In this document: piece after piece, positions 1 to 10,294 of the stretch
How the letters are laid out: every line of letters starts with the position of its first letter
Position numbering within the stretch: position 1 is the stretch's first letter
Source: Propionibacteriaceae bacterium
GTDB taxonomy: Bacteria > Actinomycetota > Actinomycetes > Propionibacteriales > Propionibacteriaceae
Assembly (NCBI GenBank): GCA_031272825.1
Contig: JAISTE010000010.1
Location: forward strand, 1-36,707
Reading direction: 5' to 3'
Length of the DNA stretch: 36,707 nt
Program-made: the position numbers and the translations under genes
Notes under the pieces: model-generated
The model's input: the letters and a program-made list of their open reading frames with translations, nothing else
Database searches by the model: none
Told to the model about the DNA's origin: nothing

Positions 1-487
1 AGTCCAGGCCGGGGAAGGATACCTGCCGGGGTTCGTAGAAGGAGCTGGCCGAGTCGTCGCCGCGGCCGCATACCTCTTGGTACTTATCGCACCCCCAGGT
101 CCACACGGTACCGTCGTCAGCCAGGGCCGCCGCCGCGTGGCCTGGTTCATCGGTAAACCCGCGGTGGGAGGTGGTATCTGCCGTCACAACCTTGCGATCG
201 CCGGGCAGGCACAACTGGGTGGCCGGGTCGTCGGAAGGCACCGAAGCTTGCCCGTTTCCCGCCATTCCGTGTTCCCGGTAACCCCAGATCCACAGGCAGC
301 CCTCCTGATCCTTGGCCATGGCTGTGCCCGGGGCGAGGGTGTCGAGCGGGTCGAGGTCGAGGGTAGCGTCGAAGGCGATGGCCACCCGGCCAGCTTCGGT
401 ATCGGTAAAGCTGGCCAGCGACATCGGAACGCAGGCGATCGCGGCCAGGGTCAGCAGGCCGACGACCAGTGACACTCCCCTTCTCAC
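1..487 (-). CDS. Secreted RCC1-repeat protein, partial (3' end off the window), cassette copy 1
   Basis: Not in ORF track. Reverse-strand GTG start at 487 overlaps the signal peptidase stop (484-486) by 4 bp. Translation VRRGVSLVVGLLTLAAIACVPMSLASFTDTEAGRVAIAFDATLDLDPLDTLAPGTAMAKDQEGCLWIWGYREHGMAGNG...GTVWTWGCDKYQEVCGRG matches the protein at 2175-3704. Confidence 0.88.
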   Translation of the reverse strand, partial: MRRGVSLVVGLLTLAAIACVPMSLASFTDTEAGRVAIAFDATLDLDPLDTLAPGTAMAKDQEGCLWIWGYREHGMAGNGQASVPSDDPATQLCLPGDRKVVTADTTSHRGFTDEPGHAAAALADDGTVWTWGCDKYQEVCGRGDDSASSFYEPRQVSFPGLD

Positions 488-1119
488 GCCTGGGTTGCTC
501 CCTCCAATTTCGCTTCACGTGTGCGTGCGTTTTCAGTCTCGGTGCGCACCCCCGAGACGTCGGTTCCGGCCTGTTTCATGGATTCGACCAGCCGCTTGGC
601 CGAGGCGCGGGTCAGCCCTTTCACTACCGAGCCGTCCGGCATGACGACGGAAACCCGCGGCCCTCCCGAAAAGGAGAAGACGATGATGGCGAGCAGGATC
701 AAGCCTGCGATCACCAGGTTGTTGCGCACCCAAACGCACACGTAGCCGAGCACCGGCACCGAGCCCAGGTACTGCCCCACCTCGGAGACGAGGTAGGGGG
801 CCGGGTCGTCTTGGCCGTTGGCGTCGCCCCTCAAGGTGAGCTGGGTGAGGCCGTCGGGGCCCTCGGAACTCGCCACCACGCGGTGGGTGACGTACTCGCG
901 GCTCTCCTTTTGCAAGGTGACGACGTCCCCGACCTTGGCCTGGCTGGCCGGGATGGGCCGGTCGAAGGCCAGTGCCCCGGTGTGGATCTGCGGCTCCATC
1001 GAGCCCGAGGCGACGATCACCGGGCGCAGGCCGAAGGCCAGCATGAGCCCGAAGGCGATTATGGATATCGCTCCCAGCGCACAGAGCACTGAGAGCGATA
1101 CGCGGCGGGCAATCGTCAC
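484..1119 (-). CDS. Signal peptidase I, ER/SipW-type, cassette copy 1
   Basis: N-terminal TM, catalytic VASGSMEP box, YVTHRVV (Ser-His type), GDANGQDDPAPY, second TM, C-terminal tail. Overlaps the next upstream gene by 4 bp. Confidence 0.92.
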   Translation of the reverse strand: MTIARRVSLSVLCALGAISIIAFGLMLAFGLRPVIVASGSMEPQIHTGALAFDRPIPASQAKVGDVVTLQKESREYVTHRVVASSEGPDGLTQLTLRGDANGQDDPAPYLVSEVGQYLGSVPVLGYVCVWVRNNLVIAGLILLAIIVFSFSGGPRVSVVMPDGSVVKGLTRASAKRLVESMKQAGTDVSGVRTETENARTREAKLEGATQA

Positions 1120-1811
1120 GGAAGCACCGATTCGCCGTCGATGTGGGCCATCAGATAGGCCTTGGTGTCGAGCAGGCTGTTGACGCTGGCCGAATCTTCC
1201 AGCTTCACCTTGATCGAGACGGTAGCGATGTCGCCGCCGGCGAGCTTCGTGCCGATCTCCAGGCCCTTACCCGAGTTCATCGCGTTGATGTCGTCGATCT
1301 TCTGAGCGGTAGCGTCGTCACCGGCATCCGAGGTGACGTCCAGGCGCAGGGCATCCCACAGGTCGGCCGAGCCGTTGGCACCGAGGGTGGCGGCATCGTC
1401 GTCGAACTTGAGGTAGAGCTTGGTCGGGTTGTTGGACGTAGAGGCGTTCTTGATCTGGAAGTCCGGGATGTCGATGTAGTCGCCGAGCTTGAGCAGTTGC
1501 TCGCCGCTGGCCAGATCGATGGGCAGAGCGGCGGAGGGATCGTCGCGGTCGGCGCTGCCGTTAGCGGTGTCCTTCCAGCCGCTGTTGCCGGACTGGATCT
1601 GCAGGTTATAGGAGCCGACCGCGAGGCCCGCGTCCTTGTCGTTGCCGGCCAGGCGCGCAAACTCGGAATCGGTGAAGGCCGCGAGGGTGACCGTCCCAGC
1701 CAGTGCCAAAGCCATGAACCCGGTTGCGAGCAGGCCCGCCGACCGGAACTTGGAACGTTCTTCGATGATGATGGGTTCTTCGGCGTCAAAGCGCTTTCCC
1801 AACTGCTTCAT
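1116..1811 (-). CDS. TasA/camelysin-like exported protein with SipW-dependent-type signal peptide, cassette copy 1
   Basis: Hydrophobic segment followed by LAAFTDSEFARLAGNDKDAGLAVGSYNLQIQS; DIPDFQIKNASTSNNPTKLYLKF resembles TasA/camelysin-type proteins. RBS ggagg upstream of the ATG. Confidence 0.82.
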   Translation of the reverse strand: MKQLGKRFDAEEPIIIEERSKFRSAGLLATGFMALALAGTVTLAAFTDSEFARLAGNDKDAGLAVGSYNLQIQSGNSGWKDTANGSADRDDPSAALPIDLASGEQLLKLGDYIDIPDFQIKNASTSNNPTKLYLKFDDDAATLGANGSADLWDALRLDVTSDAGDDATAQKIDDINAMNSGKGLEIGTKLAGGDIATVSIKVKLEDSASVNSLLDTKAYLMAHIDGESVLP

Positions 1812-1857
1812 ACCTAGCCTCCAAAGCAGATTGTTGACGATAGAAATACGTCCGCGA

Positions 1858-1879
1858 CCTTACCGCCGGGTAAAAGTGC
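1858..1879 (-). promoter_or_regulatory. Putative operator/promoter motif CCTTACCGCCGGGTAAAAGTGC upstream of cassette copy 1
   Basis: TTACC-GCCG-GGTAA inverted repeat 47 bp from the start codon; near-identical motif at 5135-5156 before copy 2. Confidence 0.55.
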
Positions 1880-1926
1880 AACAAAGGATAATCGCTAGAT
1901 AGTTGCATTTAGAGAGCTAGTGAGCA

Positions 1927-1949
1927 CACTTCGGTGGTACACCGAAGTG
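1927..1949. terminator. Perfect 10-bp stem, 3-nt loop hairpin (CACTTCGGTG-GTA-CACCGAAGTG)
   Basis: Read directly from sequence; lies between cassette copies. Could be terminator or regulatory; no strong U-tract. Confidence 0.5.
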
Positions 1950-1962
1950 CCTGCTCCGCCCC

Positions 1963-2040
1963 TTCGTCATGCTGCACACAAACACCCATTCGTCATCCTG
2001 CACACAAACACCCATTCGTCATCCTGCACACAAACACCCA
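1963..2040. repeat. Tandem array, 3 x 26 bp (ttcgtcatcctgcacacaaacaccca)
   Basis: Units start at 1963, 1989, 2015; the array runs directly into a full palindromic element at 2041. Confidence 0.95.
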
Positions 2041-2115
2041 TTCGTCATCCTGCGCGTAGTCGCAGGATCTTGCCGAACTGTATAGAGCTCCTGCGACGAC
2101 GCGCAGGATGACGAA
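2041..2115. repeat. Head-to-head pair of dispersed palindromic elements
   Basis: ttCGTCATCCTGCGCGTAGTCGCAGGATCT (2041-2070) and the inverted copy aGCTCCTGCGACGACGCGCAGGATGACGAA ending about 2115. Confidence 0.92.
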
Positions 2116-2174
2116 GAACCCAACGAGGGATTACGGAAAACCCACAGCCATTTCAACTGCCCATAACCCTGTGC

Positions 2175-3704
2175 TTATCGGCTCCAGGTGTCCAAGAGAG
2201 TAGCGGGCTGGCCAACCGAGGTATTGGTGGTGCTGGTCTTGAGTAGGTAGTCACGCACGATGGAATACGGGTTGCCGGAGGGAATCTGCTCTCTGCCTCC
2301 GCCGACGGTGAAGAGCAACCCATCTGTGCGCTTGACCATTGCCGAATCTCCGAAGCCGACAATTTTGGCGATCTTGCCTTTCTGCCAGGCGGGGTAGGTG
2401 GTACCGCCATCGATGGCGAAGGCCAGGTTTGCAACGTTTGGCAGCTCATACGGAGCGCCGTCCTCACGGGGGAATTTGTCGGTGTGTTTGCGTTCGCCGT
2501 AGAAATAGGCCTGACCCGCCGAATCCCAATAGAAGATGAATTCGGTTCCAGTAGCCAAACCGACAATCGGATTTGCGGCAGTTATCAGGGCAGGCTTTCC
2601 GCCAGTCTTGCTAATTCCTGCCCCAGAGGCACCATGGCTTCCGTATCCCCAGCTCAGCAGCGAGCCGTTCTTCAGCCTAATCGAGGAGCCATAGTACTGG
2701 CCTGTCATATCCTGAAAAGTTCCGCCATCTTGAGCAGAACCCATCCGCACTCCCAAAGTGGCGTTGTCATCGGTATTCGCGCCCAGCGTCGAATCCCCGT
2801 CTTTGTAATCGAGGTAATTGGCCAAGGTGCCAGTCAGCGCAGAGGGAGTGGACTTGACCACAGTGTCCGCGATGGAAGTATCACCGGAAGGTCGCCCGTA
2901 GCTGCCAGCGTTGCTACCCCAAAACACCACCGCCGCTTTATTGCTCGAAAGGGTGTCGTTGCTGGCCGCGTCTTTGCCTGAACGCCAGCCGGCTGCAGCA
3001 ATCGCCCATCCGCAGAAGATGGAAGTCCCGAATGAATGCACTTGCGTCAACATGCGCACGGGACTCGTGAGGTTGGTACCTTGAGTTCCGTTACCCAAGA
3101 CACCGAAGGTGGCCTCACCCCAGGTGAAGAGCTGCCCTCCGCTGCTCAGTGCGGCGAAAGCATTGTTCAGAGCCTTCAGATCGACGATCTTTTCCCCGCT
3201 TGCCAGGTTGGGGAACGTTACCTGCTGCGGCGAGTAGTACTGCGTATCTCCTGCGCTATTGTCCTTATCGGCGGCACCAACGCCGCACAGGCGCAGGTAA
3301 TAGCAGCCCCAAGTCCAGACGGTTCCATCATCGGCAAGAGCAGCTGCCCCGTACGTCAGATCGTAGTTTTGGCCGTACTGGGAGGTCGCGTCGGCGGTCA
3401 CAATCTTGCGCGAATCCGGAAGGCACACGCGGCTAGCCGGATCCTCAGAGGCGACCGTCTCTACCCCGACGCCCGCCATGCCATATTTGCGTAAACCCCA
3501 AATCCACAGACATCCAAACTGATCTAAAGCCATGGCCGTGCCCATGGCCATGGTGTCGAGGGGTTCTAGATCCAGCAAAGGATCATCGAACGCGATAGCC
3601 ATCTTCCCAGCCTCTGTATCGGTAAAGCTGGCGGCGGTGATCGGCGCGGAGGCGATCAGGGCCAGGGCCAGCAGGCCCGAGAGCAGGGAGAGCGCGCGTT
3701 TCAC
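2175..3704 (-). CDS. Secreted RCC1-repeat (beta-propeller-like) protein, cassette copy 2
   Basis: SipW-type signal (ITAASFTDTEAGKMAIAFD) then RCC1-like repeats: GCLWIWGLRKYGMAGVG, GTVWTWGCYYLRLCGVG, GQLFTWGEATFGVLGNG, GSLLSWGYGSHGASGAG. Confidence 0.87.
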   Translation of the reverse strand: MKRALSLLSGLLALALIASAPITAASFTDTEAGKMAIAFDDPLLDLEPLDTMAMGTAMALDQFGCLWIWGLRKYGMAGVGVETVASEDPASRVCLPDSRKIVTADATSQYGQNYDLTYGAAALADDGTVWTWGCYYLRLCGVGAADKDNSAGDTQYYSPQQVTFPNLASGEKIVDLKALNNAFAALSSGGQLFTWGEATFGVLGNGTQGTNLTSPVRMLTQVHSFGTSIFCGWAIAAAGWRSGKDAASNDTLSSNKAAVVFWGSNAGSYGRPSGDTSIADTVVKSTPSALTGTLANYLDYKDGDSTLGANTDDNATLGVRMGSAQDGGTFQDMTGQYYGSSIRLKNGSLLSWGYGSHGASGAGISKTGGKPALITAANPIVGLATGTEFIFYWDSAGQAYFYGERKHTDKFPREDGAPYELPNVANLAFAIDGGTTYPAWQKGKIAKIVGFGDSAMVKRTDGLLFTVGGGREQIPSGNPYSIVRDYLLKTSTTNTSVGQPATLLDTWSR

Positions 3705-4393
3705 CTTGATACCGCCTCCAGGATGGGTTCGTGGCTGGGCTCAGGTTCGGGGCCCTCCCCAGTCTCAGGGCGGGGTTCCGTAACCGGCTCGGGTTGCTCT
3801 GGCTCGGAGCCTTCCCTATCCCCCGCGCTTGCCCCGCCCGAGGTGGCTTTCACGGATTCGACCAGCCGCTTTGCCGACGTCCGGGTCAGGCCCTTCACTA
3901 CCGATCCGTCGGGCATGACGACGGAAACCCGCGGCCCACCCGAGAAGGAAAAGGCCGCCAGGGCCAGGAACAGGATCGCGGCGATCACCCAGTTGTTGCG
4001 TACCCACATGGCCGCATAGCCCAGCCACGGGATCGAGCCCAAGTGCTTCCCAACCTCGGAAACCAGGTAGGGCGTGGGGTCGTTTTGGCCGTTGGCGTCG
4101 CCTTTCAAGGTGAGCTGAGTGAGCCCCTCAGGGCCCTCGGCGACCGCCACGACCCGGTGGGTGACGTAGTCACCGCCGGTTCTCTTCACCGTGACGATGT
4201 CGCCGACGGCCACCTGGTTCGCGGGAACCGCGCGGTCGAAGGCCAGTGCCCCGGTGGGTATGGCCGGTTCCATGGAGCCGGAGGCCACCATGATCGGGCG
4301 GATGCCGAAGGCCAGCATGATCCCGAACGCGATTAGGGATATCGCTCCCAGCACGCAGATAACTGAAAGCGATATCCGCCGGGCGATTCTCAC
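3701..4393 (-). CDS. Signal peptidase I, ER/SipW-type, cassette copy 2
   Basis: VASGSMEP, YVTHRVV, GDANGQNDPTPYLVSEVG, FSFSGGPRVSVVMPDGSVVKGLTR; 4-bp overlaps on both sides; acidic/Pro-rich C-tail. Confidence 0.92.
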   Translation of the reverse strand: MRIARRISLSVICVLGAISLIAFGIMLAFGIRPIMVASGSMEPAIPTGALAFDRAVPANQVAVGDIVTVKRTGGDYVTHRVVAVAEGPEGLTQLTLKGDANGQNDPTPYLVSEVGKHLGSIPWLGYAAMWVRNNWVIAAILFLALAAFSFSGGPRVSVVMPDGSVVKGLTRTSAKRLVESVKATSGGASAGDREGSEPEQPEPVTEPRPETGEGPEPEPSHEPILEAVSR

Positions 4394-5085
4394 GGCAGAA
4401 CCGAGATGCCGTCAACGTGGGCCAGCAGGTAGGCCTTCGTATCGAGCAGGTTGTTCACATCCGCCGAATCTTCCAGCTTCACCTTGAGCGAGACCTTGGC
4501 GATGCCTCCGCCGGCGAGCTTCGTCCCGATCTTTAGGCCCTTGTTGGCGTTGAGCGCGTTGATGTTCGCAATGGTCTCGGCCGTCACGTTGTCGCCAGCA
4601 TCGGAAGTGACGTCCAGCAGTAGGGCATCCCACAGGTCTTGAGAACCCGTGCCGCCGACCGCAGCGGCATCGTCGTCGAACTTCAGATACAGCTCGGTCG
4701 GGTTGTTGGACGTCGAGGCGTTCTTGATCTCGAAATCAGGGATTGTGATGTACTCGCCGACCTTGAGTAGCTGCTCGCCGCTGGCCAGGTCGATCGGGAA
4801 CGTCGGCTTCTTGTCGCGGTCAGGATTGCCGTCTGCTGAGGTGTCCTTCCAACCGCCCGAACCGGATTGAATCTGCAGGTTATAGGAGCCGACCGCCAGG
4901 CCTGCCTTGTCGTCGTTGCCCGCCACCCTGGCGAACTCGGAATCTGTGAATGCTGCGAGGGAAACCGTCCCGGCTAGCGCCAATGCCATGAATCCGGCGG
5001 CGAACATGCCCGCCGTGCGGAACTTAGAACGTTCCTCGATGATGATGGGTTCGGATGCGCCGAACCGCCTTCCTATTTGCTTCAT
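4390..5085 (-). CDS. TasA/camelysin-like exported protein with SipW-dependent-type signal peptide, cassette copy 2
   Basis: Same length (231 aa) and closely similar to the 1116-1811 product throughout; LAAFTDSEFARVAGND motif. Confidence 0.82.
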   Translation of the reverse strand: MKQIGRRFGASEPIIIEERSKFRTAGMFAAGFMALALAGTVSLAAFTDSEFARVAGNDDKAGLAVGSYNLQIQSGSGGWKDTSADGNPDRDKKPTFPIDLASGEQLLKVGEYITIPDFEIKNASTSNNPTELYLKFDDDAAAVGGTGSQDLWDALLLDVTSDAGDNVTAETIANINALNANKGLKIGTKLAGGGIAKVSLKVKLEDSADVNNLLDTKAYLLAHVDGISVLP

Positions 5086-5134
5086 ACCTTACCTCCATAA
5101 GCACCAATGGGATTAGCACGATATGTTGGCACGC

Positions 5135-5156
5135 CCTTACCGTCGAGTAAAAATAC
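5135..5156 (-). promoter_or_regulatory. Putative operator/promoter motif CCTTACCGTCGAGTAAAAATAC upstream of cassette copy 2
   Basis: Matches the motif at 1858-1879 with few substitutions and similar distance (50 bp) to the ATG. Confidence 0.55.
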
Positions 5157-5255
5157 GCAAGCGTAAACTGAGCCGAAAGTATCAATCCGAGCCTTTAGCG
5201 CCACAAGAAGCAGGAGCAGAAAAGCAGCAGTACATATGCCGTCAGGCAGCTACCC

Positions 5256-6155
5256 CTACTGCTCTTTCATTTGGCGCTTGGTCGACCACACGGCGAAGAC
5301 GACGACGCCCACCAGCAGCGCAAAGGAGATGTACCACATGTACTGGGTGTAGACCTCCATGACTTTGACCGCGGGTTCACCGATCCACCAGCCGAGTGCC
5401 AGATAGATCGACTGCATGACGAGCGCGGAGGCGATGTCCACACCCAAGAACTTCTTCAGCGACGTCCCGGCCTCGCCCAGCACCGCGTAGATGACGGCCG
5501 CGGGGATCGGAATCGGCAGGTAAGTGATGACGATGGCCAAGGTCTCGTACTTGCGGGCGATCTTCTCGGCCCGGGCGTTGCGCTTCTTCGCGCGCTCGCT
5601 CTTGCCTGACCACATCTCGATGATGCCCCGGCCCCAGAGCTTACCGGCCCACCAGTAGATCCAGTCGAACTTCGCAGACAGCAGCGTTCCCAGGCCGAGA
5701 ACTAGGGGCCACCAATGGTCGCCCATATACGCCTGGACGCCCGTCAGGATCATGCCGGTGCGGTAGCCCAAAGCGCCGAGCACCTGGGGCGCCCAGCCGA
5801 GCACGACCGGTTGCAGCGGCAACATGATCAGGGAGTAGATGGCGACGGCGGAGATAAGGCCTAAGCACACGAAGTCTTTGCGGCCGGGCTTGTGATCGAA
5901 GGGCAGGCCGGGTTCTTGCCACCACTCGAGTTCATCTTGGCTTGCCGCCGCCGTTCCCGCGGGCTCAACTCCCGGAGCGGACGTTCCCTCACCCGTCGAT
6001 TCACTGATCTCGAGATAGTACGGGCCCTCGCCGTCGTATATCTTCTCGCTCAAACTCAACCCTTCGTCTTGGCCCATTCTAGTGCCGTACATGCGCAAAA
6101 ACGCCTGCCCACCGTTAGCTTGAACCCCGAGCGCACCCTGGAATATTCCCGCCAT
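5256..6155 (-). CDS. VTT/DedA-like (SNARE-associated) membrane protein
   Basis: Multiple TM segments; KIARKYETLAIVITYLPIPIPAAVIYAVLGEAGTSLKKFLGVD resembles the DedA/VTT family. The true start may be downstream of 6155. Confidence 0.7.
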   Translation of the reverse strand: MAGIFQGALGVQANGGQAFLRMYGTRMGQDEGLSLSEKIYDGEGPYYLEISESTGEGTSAPGVEPAGTAAASQDELEWWQEPGLPFDHKPGRKDFVCLGLISAVAIYSLIMLPLQPVVLGWAPQVLGALGYRTGMILTGVQAYMGDHWWPLVLGLGTLLSAKFDWIYWWAGKLWGRGIIEMWSGKSERAKKRNARAEKIARKYETLAIVITYLPIPIPAAVIYAVLGEAGTSLKKFLGVDIASALVMQSIYLALGWWIGEPAVKVMEVYTQYMWYISFALLVGVVVFAVWSTKRQMKEQ

Positions 6156-6293
6156 CCAAAAGCGTGAGAGCTGCTTGGACTTTGGTGGTATCCGTGCAAG
6201 AATGTGCGTGGTTGAGGATCAACCAGCTACCCACAGTAGCTTTCCACTACGGATCGTCGGGCACGTACCTGCCCGTGGAAGGAGATGTGGTCA

Positions 6294-7382
<1,089 letters not shown>

Positions 7383-7403
7383 CACGCGAACACTTCAACG
7401 TCC

Positions 7404-7431
7404 GGCCCCTGGGCTAACAAGCTCAGGGGCC
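7404..7431 (+). terminator. Hairpin terminator after the ABC ATPase
   Basis: GGCCCCTGGGCT aaca AGCTCAGGGGCC, 12-bp stem with one mismatch, just after stop at 7382. Confidence 0.75.
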
Positions 7432-7466
7432 GTTCGTATACTTGTCCGAAAAGCACTACTCAAGGG

Positions 7467-8831
7467 ATGTCGATGCCTCACTTCCTGTCCGCAAGGCCAG
7501 ATTCGCGGTTCATACCGCTTCCTTGGACTATCCCCCTGGCCCAGTGGCCGGAGTCCTATCTGGTGGCGCTCCCCCGCGGCATTTCCCGCCACGTTGTGCG
7601 CTTCATCCAGGTCGGCAACTCGGTGTACGCGGCCAAAGAAGTGATCGAACACCTGGCCTTGCACGAGTACGAGATGCTGGTTGACCTGCACCGGCTGGAC
7701 GCCCCGGCTGTCGAGCCCGTGGCCGTCGTCACAGACAGGATCGACGAGAACGGCAAGCCCCTCGATCCGGTGCTCATCACCCGGCACCTGGAGTTCTCGC
7801 TTCCCTACCGAACCTTGTTTGACTACGGGGTTCGCCCGGAGACAGTCGGGCGTTTGATCGACGCCATGGTGGTGTTGTTTGTCCGGCTGCACCTCATCGG
7901 TTTCCTGTGGGGCGACGTCTCACTGTCGAACGTGCTGTTCCGCCGCGATGCCGGGGCTTTCGCCGCTTACCTCGTCGACGCCGAAACCTCCGAAATCCAC
8001 GACGCGCTCTCCGACGGCCAGCGCGAGGCCGACCTCGACATCGCCCACGTCAACCTCTTCGGCGAATTCTCCGACTTGGAGGCCGGGGGGATGCTGGATT
8101 CTTCCTTGTCTCCGCAGGAACTGGCCGATTCGATCATCAACCGCTACCGCGATCTGTGGAACGAGCTGACCGGCGTCGAGCAGTTCGCCGGTTCGGAGAT
8201 CGTGCGCATTGAAAACCGCGTGCGCAGGCTCAACGCCCTGGGCTTCGACGTCGCCGAGCTGGACATCACCACCTCCCCCGACGGCTCCCAGGTGCAAATC
8301 CAGCCCAAGGTCGTCGACGCCGGGTATCACCAGCGCAAACTCCTACGCCTCACCGGGCTGGACACCGAGGAGAACCAGGCCAGGCGCCTGCTCAACGACA
8401 TGGGCACGTTCAAGGTGCGCACCGGCCAGCAGCACGTCGACGACGCGGTGGTCGCCTCCCAGTGGCTCACCCAGTGCTACAAGCCGGTTCTGGATGCCGT
8501 GCCGCCCGAGCTGCGCGGCAAGCGCGATGGCGCCCAGGTCTACCACGAGGTGCTGGACTACCGCTGGTACCAATCCCAGCGAGAATGCCGCGAGGTTCCG
8601 CTCATCGAGGCCGCGCAGGGCTATATCCGCGACGTCCTCACCACGCTGCCCGAGGAGAAGGTGTCGCTGGATCGCACGCTCACGAACCCCTACGACCCGT
8701 CCCACGGTTTCGCTGGGGACGAGGAGGACGGCCCGCCGCCGCACGACCCCTGGGAGGACGACGCCGAGGAGCAGCCCGAGCCCAGCGGGTATCTGGATAT
8801 CGCGGCGCTTCGGGCCAAGCATTCGAAGTGA
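7467..8831 (+). CDS. DUF4032 / Kdo-WaaP kinase-like domain protein
   Basis: Resembles actinobacterial DUF4032 proteins; LHLIGFLWGDVSLSNVLFRRDAGAFAAYLVDAETSEI has kinase-like catalytic and metal motifs. Confidence 0.75.
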   Translation: MSMPHFLSARPDSRFIPLPWTIPLAQWPESYLVALPRGISRHVVRFIQVGNSVYAAKEVIEHLALHEYEMLVDLHRLDAPAVEPVAVVTDRIDENGKPLDPVLITRHLEFSLPYRTLFDYGVRPETVGRLIDAMVVLFVRLHLIGFLWGDVSLSNVLFRRDAGAFAAYLVDAETSEIHDALSDGQREADLDIAHVNLFGEFSDLEAGGMLDSSLSPQELADSIINRYRDLWNELTGVEQFAGSEIVRIENRVRRLNALGFDVAELDITTSPDGSQVQIQPKVVDAGYHQRKLLRLTGLDTEENQARRLLNDMGTFKVRTGQQHVDDAVVASQWLTQCYKPVLDAVPPELRGKRDGAQVYHEVLDYRWYQSQRECREVPLIEAAQGYIRDVLTTLPEEKVSLDRTLTNPYDPSHGFAGDEEDGPPPHDPWEDDAEEQPEPSGYLDIAALRAKHSK

Positions 8832-8899
8832 ACTGCGCGTAGTCGCAGGCCGCAGCGGGGGTTCTCTCGGCCTCCTTTTCAGCCAGTAGACTTACGCCC

Positions 8900-10294
8900 G
8901 TGACTTTCCGACTGTACGATTCCGCGCTGAAGCGCGTTGTCCCGCTCGAACCCGTGATTCCCGGACAGGTGTCCATCTACCACTGTGGTTTGACCGTGCA
9001 GTCCGCCCCGCACCTGGGGCACATCCGCAAGGAGGTCGTCTTCGACGTGCTGCGCCGCTGGCTGACACACACCGGCTACAAGGTGAAGATCGTTGCCAAC
9101 GTGACCGATGTCAACGACAAGATCGAGGCCAAGGCCGCCGAGCGCGGGATGGAGTGGTACGAGCTGGCCTACGAGGTCGAGCTTGAGCTGCACAAGGCCT
9201 ACACCGCGCTGGGCTGCATTCCGCCCTCCTATGAGCCGCGTGCCACCGGGCACATCACCGAGATGATCGAGCTCATTCAACAGATCATCGACAACGGCCA
9301 CGCGTATGTGGCTCCCGACGGCTCGGGGGACGTCTACTTCGACGTGAAGTCTTGGCCGCGCTACGGCTGGCTGTCCGGCCAGCGGGTCGATGAGATGAAG
9401 GCCGCCGAGGATTCCGATTCGCTGGACAAGCGCGATCCGCGCGATTTCGCCTTGTGGAAGGGCGCAAAGCCGAGCGATCCGGCAACCGCTACCTGGCCGT
9501 CGCCTTGGGGACGCGGGCGGCCTGGCTGGCACATCGAATGCTCGGCGATGGCGGGCAAATACTTAGGCGATGCGTTCGATATCCATGGCGGCGGCATGGA
9601 TCTCAAGTTCCCGCACCACGAGAACGAGCTCGCCCAGTCGCAGGCGGCGGGCAAGCCCTTCGCCAAGTATTGGATGCACAACGGGCTGGTCACCATGTCC
9701 GGGGAGAAGATGAGCAAGTCCCTGGGCAATGTGGCGCTGGTCTCCGAGGTGGTCAAGCGCTTCCCGGCCAGGGCCGTGCGGCTGTATCTGCTCGCCCCTC
9801 ACTACCGTTCGGTGATTGAGCTATCCGACGCGGCGCTCGGCGAGGCCACCGCACAGCTGGAGCGCATCGACTCGTTCTTGGAGCGGGCCGCCGAACACAT
9901 TTCCGCCCCGGGTTCTGTGCCCGATGCCTTCGCCGCTGCGATGGACGAAGATCTCGGCACCCCGCAGGCCTGCGCAGTTTTGTTCGACGCCATCCGCGAG
10001 GGGAATCGGGCGCTGGATGCCGGGGATACCAAGGCCGCCGGAAGCGCCTGCGCCGATGTGATCGCAATGTTGGGGATTCTCGGGCTTGATCCGCAAGACC
10101 CGGCGTGGGCCGTCGAATCTGGGGGTAAGGATCTCAAGCCGGTTGTGGACGGCCTGGTGGCGCAACTTTTGGCTGAGCGCGCGGCGGCCAGGGAGGCTAA
10201 GGACTGGGCCAAGGCGGACGCGATCCGTGATAAGTTCAACGCTTTGGGCGTCAAGATCGAAGACACGCCGAACGGCGTGAGATGGAGTGTGTAA
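8900..10294 (+). CDS. cysS: Cysteinyl-tRNA synthetase
   Basis: [71 protein letters not shown]. Confidence 0.97.
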   Translation: MTFRLYDSALKRVVPLEPVIPGQVSIYHCGLTVQSAPHLGHIRKEVVFDVLRRWLTHTGYKVKIVANVTDVNDKIEAKAAERGMEWYELAYEVELELHKAYTALGCIPPSYEPRATGHITEMIELIQQIIDNGHAYVAPDGSGDVYFDVKSWPRYGWLSGQRVDEMKAAEDSDSLDKRDPRDFALWKGAKPSDPATATWPSPWGRGRPGWHIECSAMAGKYLGDAFDIHGGGMDLKFPHHENELAQSQAAGKPFAKYWMHNGLVTMSGEKMSKSLGNVALVSEVVKRFPARAVRLYLLAPHYRSVIELSDAALGEATAQLERIDSFLERAAEHISAPGSVPDAFAAAMDEDLGTPQACAVLFDAIREGNRALDAGDTKAAGSACADVIAMLGILGLDPQDPAWAVESGGKDLKPVVDGLVAQLLAERAAAREAKDWAKADAIRDKFNALGVKIEDTPNGVRWSV

